A DNA stretch of 64,000 nucleotides, taken from Nitrosococcus watsonii C-113. GTDB taxonomy: Bacteria > Pseudomonadota > Gammaproteobacteria > Nitrosococcales > Nitrosococcaceae. Of this stretch, positions 57,614-64,000 are shown piece by piece; position 1 is the stretch's first letter; the number at the start of each line of letters is the position of its first letter. The DNA lies in the NCBI RefSeq assembly GCF_000143085.1, contig NC_014315.1, positions 2,262,001-2,326,000 of the forward strand. The letters are read 5' to 3'. The position numbers and the translations under genes are program-made. The notes below the pieces were generated by a model. The model was not told the origin of the DNA, did no database searches, and saw only the letters and a list, made by a program, of their open reading frames with translations.

Positions 57614-57991
57614 CTAAATGTTTTGACTTATAGCAAAACCGAGAAACACGCACACCAGGCCCAAACTATTTTGGCCAATGAGGTGGACGGCCGCTAATAG
57701 CCACTCAGAATCCCGCAAAAACTGACTCGTCTCAAAAGCAAAGGTGGAAAACGTGGTAAATGCCCCCATAAAACCAGTCAGCACAATAAAACGAATTTCA
57801 CCCGTAATAAGCAACCGATCCTCCGCCAGCGCCCAAACCATACCGAACAGAAAGCAACCTAGCCCATTCACTACCCACGTTCCCCAAGGAAAGCTTGCGC
57901 CCCATAGTTTCTGTACTAGCCCCGAAAGGGCATAGCGGGAAAGAGTGCCTCCAGCCCCGGCTAAAGCTATCCAAGCGAATTTTTGCCACAT
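57614..57991 (-). CDS. crcB: Fluoride ion exporter CrcB/Fluc
   Basis: A 125-residue membrane protein with four hydrophobic segments. Family motifs: GAGGTLSRYALSG near residue 12, WVVNGLGCFLFGMVWAL near 40, and GFMGAFTTFSTFAFET near 75 with the Phe-box and polar track of Fluc channels. It works as a dual-topology dimer exporting F-. GGAGAG precedes the ATG. I looked for a fluoride riboswitch in the leader and did not find one. Confidence 0.93.
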   Translation of the reverse strand: MWQKFAWIALAGAGGTLSRYALSGLVQKLWGASFPWGTWVVNGLGCFLFGMVWALAEDRLLITGEIRFIVLTGFMGAFTTFSTFAFETSQFLRDSEWLLAAVHLIGQNSLGLVCVFLGFAISQNI

Positions 57992-58179
57992 AATTTACGC
58001 TCTCCAAGAGATCTTTACCAACAACATATCCTATAATTATCTTCATCCGATTCTGCTTCGTCCATGGAAAACAAAGCCACTATCCACTCCAATTTAGGCA
58101 ACTCTGCTATAAGGTCTCTATTCATTATGATGATCACCGGCCGAGTTTAAGCTAAAGTTAACTATTCTTCCTTTATCTC

Positions 58180-58209
58180 ATGGGCAGCGATATCATGGGC
58201 AGCGAAATC
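58180..58209 (+). repeat. 15-base tandem repeat at the ligase start
   Basis: The two units differ at a single base (T to A at unit position 12). It leaves MGSDI-MGSEI at the N-terminus if the first ATG is used. Confidence 0.6.
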
Positions 58210-59625
58210 CCTTCCAGCCACTTTAGTCCAGAGGACTTTAAAAAATTTACCGAACACCTTAATACAGAAACCCAGCTCGTAGGTCACTGGCTGACGCAAG
58301 ATCATTTTGCTTATGAACGGAGAATCGGATACGAGCTTGAAGCGTGGCTAGTCGATAATAACTTTCGGCCTGCTCCCATCAATGAGCGTTTTTTGCAGGC
58401 ACTTGATAATCCCTTGGTCGTGCCTGAGCTAGCCAGTTTTAATGTGGAGCTGAATAGTCCTCCTGAAAGCTTATCCGGCGATGTCTTTAAACGCCTGGAA
58501 GAAGATCTGAAACAAATCTGCCGCCAGTGCCGCAACCAGGCCCGTTTATTAGGCTGCGAACTGATGATGATTGGAATATTACCTAGCCTTAGAGAAGCGG
58601 ATCTATCCCTTCAGCAGATGTCCAATCTCTCTCGCTATCGAGCCCTCAATGAGCAAGTCTTGCGGCTGCGCCACCATCGCCCGCTATGTATCGATATTAA
58701 GGGGAAAGATCACCTACGTACTGCCCACAATAACGTGATGTTAGAAGCAGCAACCACATCTTTTCAGCTCCATCTTCAGTTACCCGCCCGCAATGCCGCT
58801 CGCTATTTTAACGCAGCCGCCATCCTTTCAGGCCCCATGGTGGCCGTCTCCAGTAATTCCCCCTTCTTATTTGGCAAAGATCTATGGGAAGAAACCCGCA
58901 TCCCTTTGTTTGAACAATCCGTCTCTGTAGGAGATCATAAGGGCTCCGAGAAGGACAATCTTAAGCGAGTATCTTTCGGATCCGGATATATCAGGGAATC
59001 TCTGCTAGAATGCTTTCAGGAAAACCAAAATCACTTCCCCGTGATCTTGCCCGTTTTGTTCGATGAACCCCCGGAGAAACTTGCCCATCTGTGCCTTCAC
59101 AACGGCACCATCTGGCGTTGGAATCGGCCACTCATTGGCTTCGATGCTCAGAGTAGGCCACATCTGAGACTTGAGCACCGCGTAATTCCCGCAGGTCCCA
59201 GCATCCTGGATACTATTGCTAATGCAGCCTTATTTATCGGTATGATGAGCGCCTTAATAGAGAAGGAAGATCCCCCCGAGGAAAATATTGCTTTTTCTCT
59301 GGCGCGACACAATTTCTATGCTGCTGCCAGGCAGGGCCTAGAAGCTGAGTTCCACTGGTTCGATGGTAGCCGGGGAAAAGCTTCTACATTACTTATCGAG
59401 CACCTGCTTCCCCTGGCCCGCTCTGGACTTGAGCGACTTGAGATCAATGCAAGCGATATTCAACATTACTTGGGAATCATCCAGCAACGCCTTATAACAG
59501 GCCAAACTGGTTCCCGCTGGCAGCGCCTCTATGTAGCCACTCATGGGCATGATATGGATGCCCTCACCGCTGCTTATGTGGAGCGGCAACAAGGGGAAAA
59601 TCCAGTACATGATTGGACAGTTTAG
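58180..59625 (+). CDS. GCS2-family carboxylate-amine ligase (glutamate-cysteine ligase-like)
   Basis: A 481-residue protein of the GCS2 (glutamine synthetase-like) ligase group. Visible: RRIGYELEAWLVDNNFRPAPINERFL near residue 50 (substrate/metal Glu), FNVELNSPPESL near 90 (second metal Glu), ATTSFQLHLQL near 190, and HRVIPAGPSILDTIANAALFIG near 330. These enzymes use ATP to join a carboxylate to an amine; gamma-glutamylcysteine synthesis is one possibility, unknown amides are another. The gene starts with a 15-base tandem duplication (ATGGGCAGCGATATC/ATGGGCAGCGAAATC) giving two candidate ATGs (58180, 58195), and no clear ribosome binding site. The next gene is an M14-type hydrolase with a short spacer. 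Confidence 0.85.
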   Translation: MGSDIMGSEIPSSHFSPEDFKKFTEHLNTETQLVGHWLTQDHFAYERRIGYELEAWLVDNNFRPAPINERFLQALDNPLVVPELASFNVELNSPPESLSGDVFKRLEEDLKQICRQCRNQARLLGCELMMIGILPSLREADLSLQQMSNLSRYRALNEQVLRLRHHRPLCIDIKGKDHLRTAHNNVMLEAATTSFQLHLQLPARNAARYFNAAAILSGPMVAVSSNSPFLFGKDLWEETRIPLFEQSVSVGDHKGSEKDNLKRVSFGSGYIRESLLECFQENQNHFPVILPVLFDEPPEKLAHLCLHNGTIWRWNRPLIGFDAQSRPHLRLEHRVIPAGPSILDTIANAALFIGMMSALIEKEDPPEENIAFSLARHNFYAAARQGLEAEFHWFDGSRGKASTLLIEHLLPLARSGLERLEINASDIQHYLGIIQQRLITGQTGSRWQRLYVATHGHDMDALTAAYVERQQGENPVHDWTV

Positions 59626-59648
59626 ACAAGGCGCCTAAGAACCCACCT

Positions 59649-60656
59649 ATGTTGACAATAAGATATGAAATACCCGCAGGGTTATTAGACTTGGAAGCCC
59701 ACGAACTTTACCAGAAACTAGAAGGGCCAACTCTGTTTCACCTGGCTGGGCAACGGAAGCCTCCTCTCTTCGTCTCAGTGTTGCTCCATGGCAATGAACC
59801 TGTCGGCTGGGAGGCGGTACGCCGTCTTTTATCCCAGTATCAAAATCGAGAATTACCACGAGCGCTATCCCTTTTCGTTGGCAATATCACCGCTGCTCGA
59901 TATGGACTCCGGCGCCTTGACGGCCAGCCTGATTACAACCGAATTTGGACTTCAGGTAATACTCCGGAACATGCCATGGCAACTCAAGTCTATGAAGAGA
60001 TGGCTAAAATTGGCTTGTTTGCCAGTATCGATATCCATAATAATACTGGCCTTAACCCTCACTATGCCTGCGTTAATAAGCTCACTCCTCCCTTTCTCCA
60101 TTTAGCGGCCCTGTTTGGCCGGACCATTATTTACTTTGTGCGCCCCCAAGGGGTGCAATCTCTGGCTTTTGCGGAGCTAGGGCCGGCCGTGACGCTTGAA
60201 TGTGGCCAGCCGGGCAGCTCCCAAGGCGTAGCTCACGCGCACGAATACTTAACTGCTTGTTTGCATCTAGCTAAATTTCCCTCCCATTCCGTTCTCAAAC
60301 AGGATATTGAACTTTTCCATACCGTAGCCGTAGTCCGAATCCCGCCTGGACTGCGCGTTGGCTTTCATGATAATGGCTTGGATTTGCGCCTAATCGATGA
60401 TCTAGACCAGCTAAATTTTCAGGAATTGCCCGCCGACACACTCTTGGGTTGGCAGCCCTCGAATGGTAATATCTTGCTTACAGTCACTAACGAGCAGGAT
60501 CAAGAAATAAGCGAACGTTATTTTTATCTGAAGGGTACTGAGCTTCGGACTCGCCGCCCCGTCATGCCTTCAATGCTAACCCGCGATATCCGTATCATCC
60601 GCCAGGACTGTCTCTGCTACCTGATGGAGAGAATGCGACCGCCAAGCTCTTCATAA
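59649..60656 (+). CDS. M14-family (AstE/aspartoacylase-like) metallohydrolase
   Basis: A ~335-residue zinc hydrolase of the succinylglutamate desuccinylase/aspartoacylase branch. Zinc ligands are in SVLLHGNEPVGWEAV (His-x-x-Glu) near residue 45 and DIHNNTGLNPHYACV (His) near 135; a catalytic Glu is likely in TLECGQPGSS near 180. A C-terminal beta domain follows. The start at 59649 is a better fit than a TTG at 59613 that lies inside the preceding gene. Paired with the GCS2-like ligase, it suggests that one enzyme makes and the other breaks an amide or peptide-like bond; neither substrate is known. True AstE in the arginine pathway is unlikely since no other ast gene is near. Confidence 0.83.
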   Translation: MLTIRYEIPAGLLDLEAHELYQKLEGPTLFHLAGQRKPPLFVSVLLHGNEPVGWEAVRRLLSQYQNRELPRALSLFVGNITAARYGLRRLDGQPDYNRIWTSGNTPEHAMATQVYEEMAKIGLFASIDIHNNTGLNPHYACVNKLTPPFLHLAALFGRTIIYFVRPQGVQSLAFAELGPAVTLECGQPGSSQGVAHAHEYLTACLHLAKFPSHSVLKQDIELFHTVAVVRIPPGLRVGFHDNGLDLRLIDDLDQLNFQELPADTLLGWQPSNGNILLTVTNEQDQEISERYFYLKGTELRTRRPVMPSMLTRDIRIIRQDCLCYLMERMRPPSSS

Positions 60657-60702
60657 CGTTTTATTTGCCGGATTCCAGGTTACTGTCTTGCGAATTAGCG
60701 GT

Positions 60703-61158
60703 TTATGATGGATATTTCTTTGCTAGCTTCCAGTGCACTATGAATAAACTCGATGAAATCAATATAATAATTGCTTGCAGAATAATATCTTGTTTAGCTT
60801 TTTCCCGGTGGCTAAATAACCTTGCCTCGAATCGCTTTGACCGGAGTGTTTCGATTTCCTTATCAGTTAGTTCTGATCTGCTGCCGGCTTCATCTGTATT
60901 TGGCGCAGGAGACAACATTGCACTACCAGGTCCGATAACAATGGGCGCTGGTCTATTATCTCCGGCGGGATAAAATGGCGAGATGCGAAATGCCTCATTT
61001 GATCTGTAATAGTGCATTACGACTGGATCGATAGTCACCCTTGGTGCGATGATTGTAACCATATTGTAGAGGAAAAATCCTAACGTAATGGCACTGCACA
61101 ACAACAGGGAAGAAAAGCACACCGCAAGGGCGTAAACTTTACTAAGGCCGTTATCCAT
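60703..61158 (-). CDS. Two-pass membrane protein of unknown function
   Basis: A 151-residue protein with a hydrophobic segment near the N-terminus (about 8-35), a ~80-residue polar part (Pro/Asn/Ser-rich, then a charged helix ELTDKEIETLRSKRFEARL with a basic SHREKAKQD), and a second hydrophobic segment (about 126-145). The N- and C-termini would face the cytoplasm, the middle the periplasm. No known domain. It lies between the M14-like gene and cysN and may be co-transcribed after cysN (31 bases gap), but need not be part of sulfate assimilation. Confidence 0.6.
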   Translation of the reverse strand: MDNGLSKVYALAVCFSSLLLCSAITLGFFLYNMVTIIAPRVTIDPVVMHYYRSNEAFRISPFYPAGDNRPAPIVIGPGSAMLSPAPNTDEAGSRSELTDKEIETLRSKRFEARLFSHREKAKQDIILQAIIILISSSLFIVHWKLAKKYPS

Positions 61159-61188
61159 AACCCATAGGCTCTTCTCTGGCCTAAATAA

Positions 61189-62463
61189 TTAGATAATCAT
61201 TCCTGCGCCTACAGTCTCATTGGTAAATTCATTGATAAGAATCAAGCTTCCCGTTCCTCGGTTCTTGCGGTAGCTATCAAAAAACAGCGGACTCGTCGTT
61301 CTAATCTTGATTCGGCCGATATCATTGAGCCCAATCGTCGCTCCGTCCTCAAGCCGGCTTAAGGTCGTAATATCCACCTTATAGCGCACTTCTTTGACTA
61401 CGCAGCGGGCCTCCTTAGTCGTGTGTTTAATAGCGTACTTGGCGCCAGGCGTCAGCGGAGCCTCATTGAGCCAGCAAACCATCAATTCAATATCTTGGGT
61501 AAATTGAGGTTGGTTAGCAGGTTTGACAATCATATCTCCCCGGCTAATATCGACATCATCTTCTAGGGTAAAGGCCACCGCCATTGGAGCAAAAGCCTCA
61601 TCCACTGGACCCTCCAAGGTATCAATAGATTTAATACGGGTTGAAAACCCTGAAGGGAGCGCAGTAATTTCATCCCCCGGCCGAAAGATGCCTCCCTCTA
61701 TCCGCCCAGCATAGCCGCGATAATCATGGTATTGATCCGACTGGGGGCGAATTACATATTGCACCGGAAAACGACCATCAATATGATTATAATCGCTGCC
61801 AATATGCACATTCTCCAAGGTATGGAGCAAAGTTCCTCCTTGGTACCATGGCATGTTTTCCGACTTTGCTACGACATTATCTCCTCGCAAGGCGCTAATA
61901 GGAATATAATGGATATCAGGAATATCTAGCTTGGCCGCGAAATTCTCGAACTCTTTTTTTATTTTCTCAAATCGCTCCTCTTGATAATCCACCAAATCCA
62001 TCTTATTGATGCACAACACAAGGTGAGGAAGCTCTAAGAGGGAGGCAATAGAGGCATGACGACAAGTCTGCTCAATGACCCCATGGCGAGCATCGGCTAA
62101 TACAATCGCTAAATTAGCGGTCGAGGCGCCCGTAACCATATTGCGGGTATATTGTACATGCCCCGGAGTATCCGCAATGATAAATTTACGTTTAGGCGTA
62201 GCAAAATAACGGTAAGCCACATCAATGGTAATGCCTTGCTCCCGCTCAGCCCGCAGGCCATCGGTAAGCAATGCTAAATTGACCTGACTCTCGCCACGCT
62301 GCTGGCTGCTTTTTTGAATAGACTCCAACTGATCTTCAAAGATAGATTTGGAATCATAGAGCAGACGACCAATAAGCGTACTCTTACCATCATCCACACT
62401 CCCAGCAGTGGTAAGACGCAACAGATCCATCTCTAGGTATTTTGACTGCGAAGATCCACTCAT
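61189..62463 (-). CDS. cysN: Sulfate adenylyltransferase subunit 1 CysN
   Basis: A 424-residue EF-Tu-like GTPase subunit of ATP sulfurylase. G1 is TAGSVDDGKSTLIGRLLYDS near residue 15, G3 DTPGHVQYTRNM near 95, G4 NKMDLVD near 150. Domains II and III follow. GTP hydrolysis drives APS formation by CysD. It lacks the C-terminal CysC kinase fusion seen in some CysNC proteins, in line with an APS reductase (see cysH) that needs no PAPS. It follows cysD by 12 bases. Confidence 0.96.
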   Translation of the reverse strand: MSGSSQSKYLEMDLLRLTTAGSVDDGKSTLIGRLLYDSKSIFEDQLESIQKSSQQRGESQVNLALLTDGLRAEREQGITIDVAYRYFATPKRKFIIADTPGHVQYTRNMVTGASTANLAIVLADARHGVIEQTCRHASIASLLELPHLVLCINKMDLVDYQEERFEKIKKEFENFAAKLDIPDIHYIPISALRGDNVVAKSENMPWYQGGTLLHTLENVHIGSDYNHIDGRFPVQYVIRPQSDQYHDYRGYAGRIEGGIFRPGDEITALPSGFSTRIKSIDTLEGPVDEAFAPMAVAFTLEDDVDISRGDMIVKPANQPQFTQDIELMVCWLNEAPLTPGAKYAIKHTTKEARCVVKEVRYKVDITTLSRLEDGATIGLNDIGRIKIRTTSPLFFDSYRKNRGTGSLILINEFTNETVGAGMII

Positions 62464-62475
62464 AATTTTACAATA

Positions 62476-63381
62476 TTAAAAATAACCTTGCCTTTTACGA
62501 TCTTCCATCGCCGCTTCCGACCGTTTATCATCAGCTCTGCCACCACGCTCAGTTACTCTAGCTGCAGCCACTTCCTGGATAATATCCTCGATCGTAGCCG
62601 CTTCAGACTCGACAACCCCAGTGCAGGTCATGTCTCCTACCGTTCGGCAGCGAACCTGCCGCCGCTCCGGAGTCTCTCCCCTCATTAAAACAAGATAAGA
62701 GGAATTCGCCAGCAGCATTCCATCTCGCTGAATAATCTCCCTTTCATGGCTAAAGTAGATGTTGGGAATATCTACATTCTCTTGAGCAATGTATTGCCAC
62801 ACATCCATTTCGGTCCAATTACTCAAAGGAAAAACCCGGAAATGCTCGCCCATATGTTTGCGGCCATTAAATAGACTCCATAGCTCGGGGCGTTGATTTT
62901 TAGGATCCCACTGGCCAAACTCATCCCGGTGGGAAAATATTCTTTCTTTGGCTCGGGCCTTTTCCTCATCACGACGGCCACCCCCAAAAGCAGCATCGAT
63001 TTTGAGTTCCTCAATGGCATCAAGCAAAGTGTTGGTTTGCAGCTTATTACGACTTGCATTAGGACCTTTCTCTTCCACCACCCGGCCCTTGTCAATGGAT
63101 TCTTGTACCGTTCGAACTATGAGTCTTGCCTCTATCTGCTCTACAAGTTGATCCCTAAAGGCCAAAGTTTCAGGGAAATTATGCCCGGTATCGATATGGA
63201 GCAAGGGAAACGGCGGCTTAGCAGGCCAAAAGGCTTTTTGAGCTAACCGCACCATGACGATAGAATCTTTGCCCCCAGAGAATAGCAGTACAGGCCGCTC
63301 GAAAGTAGCTGCGACTTCACGCATGATAAATATAGCTTCCGCCTCAAGCTGCTTAAGATGAGTCAGACTGTATGACTTCAT
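62476..63381 (-). CDS. cysD: Sulfate adenylyltransferase subunit 2 CysD
   Basis: A 301-residue PP-loop ATP pyrophosphatase making APS from sulfate and ATP. The PP-loop is LLFSGGKDSIVMVRLAQKAF near residue 35, followed by PPFPLLHIDTGHNFPETL. The family's C-terminal block (ARVTERGGRADDKRSEAAMEDRKRQGYF) is complete. AGGAG precedes the ATG at a good distance. Order on the minus strand is cysH-cysD-cysN. Confidence 0.96.
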   Translation of the reverse strand: MKSYSLTHLKQLEAEAIFIMREVAATFERPVLLFSGGKDSIVMVRLAQKAFWPAKPPFPLLHIDTGHNFPETLAFRDQLVEQIEARLIVRTVQESIDKGRVVEEKGPNASRNKLQTNTLLDAIEELKIDAAFGGGRRDEEKARAKERIFSHRDEFGQWDPKNQRPELWSLFNGRKHMGEHFRVFPLSNWTEMDVWQYIAQENVDIPNIYFSHEREIIQRDGMLLANSSYLVLMRGETPERRQVRCRTVGDMTCTGVVESEAATIEDIIQEVAAARVTERGGRADDKRSEAAMEDRKRQGYF

Positions 63382-63435
63382 GATCTCCTACTCATTGACA
63401 AATCCCAGAAACTTATAAAAATTTTGGGGGAAATA

Positions 63436-64000
63436 TTACCCAATGGACAATCGTTTTAAATGCAGTCCACATTCTTTTGTAGCAGCATCTTCCCACCACC
63501 ACCTTCCCGCCCGGATATCTTCACCTATAGTAATCGCCCGCGTACAGGGAGCGCATCCAATGCTAGCATAGCCTTGATTGTATAACGTATTATAAGGAAG
63601 GTCGAACCGGCGCACATAATCCCAAATCTCATCCTCGCTCCACTCAATGAGAGGATTGAATTTCTGTAATTTATGATCTGTATCCCATTTCGAAAGTAAT
63701 AGATCTTTGCGGGTTACCGATTGCCCCCGCCGCACCCCCGTAATCCAAGCTTTTTTTCCTGCAAGCGCTCGTTTCAGGGGTTCAACCTTGCGAATTCTAC
63801 AACATTCTTTACGCAGCGCTACGCTCTCATAAAAGCCATTAGGTCCGTACTTTTCCACATAAGCTTCCACCTTTTGGGTTTCAGGGAAATAAATATTCAC
63901 AGGCCGCGCATAGCGTTCCTTAACCTTTTGCATCAGCTCATAGGTTTCCTGGGGTAGACGGCCCGTATCTAAAGTAAATATCTCTATCTTTGGCGCATGC
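63436..64000 (-). CDS. cysH: Adenylylsulfate (APS) reductase, 5' part outside window
   Basis: The C-terminal ~188 residues of a CysH-type reductase; the frame continues past the window end, with IFTLDTGRLPQETYELM before the internal ATG at 63933. A Cys-Cys pair lies in ECCRIRKVEPL, a CxxC in IGCAPCTRAI, and the catalytic Cys in the end motif KECGLHLKRLSIG. The CC plus CxxC pattern binds a [4Fe-4S] cluster and marks APS reductases; PAPS reductases such as the E. coli enzyme lack it. It would reduce APS to sulfite with thioredoxin or glutathione. It is followed by cysD, cysN. Confidence 0.92.
   Translation of the reverse strand, partial: HAPKIEIFTLDTGRLPQETYELMQKVKERYARPVNIYFPETQKVEAYVEKYGPNGFYESVALRKECCRIRKVEPLKRALAGKKAWITGVRRGQSVTRKDLLLSKWDTDHKLQKFNPLIEWSEDEIWDYVRRFDLPYNTLYNQGYASIGCAPCTRAITIGEDIRAGRWWWEDAATKECGLHLKRLSIG

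Noticed and set aside
57992-58179. Fluoride riboswitch before crcB
   Set aside because: The expected GGCGAUG-type core and paired arms were not visible by eye.
1-64000. CRISPR array, rRNA operon or prophage
   Set aside because: No regularly spaced identical repeats, no rRNA sequence and no phage structural genes were seen.

Overview
The window looks like a chromosomal piece of a gammaproteobacterium. The family mix and gene order resemble Chromatiales such as Nitrosococcus. This is a judgement from gene content (UPF0182 membrane protein, full minor-pilin operon, APS-type CysH, mutY-yggX, xerD beside dsbC); no rRNA or species marker is present. Nearly every gene is intact and long, and most of the window is housekeeping.

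Layout. 1-12 kb: a 5'-truncated STN/HEAT-like gene; a membrane-domain plus flavin-disulfide-reductase fusion convergent with a second flavin disulfide reductase; a SpoIIE-type phosphatase; a histone-deacetylase-family amidohydrolase; a large UPF0182 membrane protein; a Kef-type antiporter; a small soluble unknown. 12-16.6 kb: yicC, an unknown membrane protein, then about 1.35 kb without genes that carries a cluster of degraded repeats and palindromes, a complete tyrosine integrase, and tRNA-Arg(TCT) with tRNA-Pro(TGG). This is the only clearly accessory region. 16.9-28.4 kb: folD, gltX-cysS, ppiA-lpxH, dsbC, yajQ, xerD, ogt, the rpsP-rimM-trmD-rplS operon with its terminator, and ffh. 28.5-37.5 kb: a CcsA/YpjD-like protein, a CNNM/CBS protein, an unknown-AsmA pair, an SRPBCC-like gene, mutY-yggX, and thiO. 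37.7-45.3 kb: type IV pilus minor-pilin operon fimT-pilV-pilW-pilX-pilY1-pilE. 45.4-57.1 kb: ileS-lspA, an unknown exported protein, sfsA, a FlaA1/WbpM-like dehydratase with galU, and parE-parC. 57.3-64 kb: DUF190 and crcB, a GCS2-type ligase with an M14-type hydrolase, an unknown membrane protein, and sulfate assimilation genes cysH (cut by the window end)-cysD-cysN.

How the genes work together. The cys genes activate sulfate to APS (CysDN) and reduce it (CysH carries the Cys-Cys and CxxC pattern of iron-sulfur APS reductases). The pil genes build the tip/priming complex of type IV pili. galU and the dehydratase supply sugar nucleotides for surface polysaccharide. The rpsP operon, ffh, tRNAs and three aminoacyl-tRNA synthetases serve translation and protein targeting.

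Most worth a second look: (1) a five-copy TAACTG(AT/TA)TG repeat, four copies followed by a palindrome and the fifth touching the integrase-side end of tRNA-Arg; (2) the GCS2-like ligase plus M14-like hydrolase pair, a possible make-and-break amide chemistry module; (3) a four-codon leader reading frame that holds the only good ribosome binding site for parE; (4) the membrane-domain/flavoreductase fusion.
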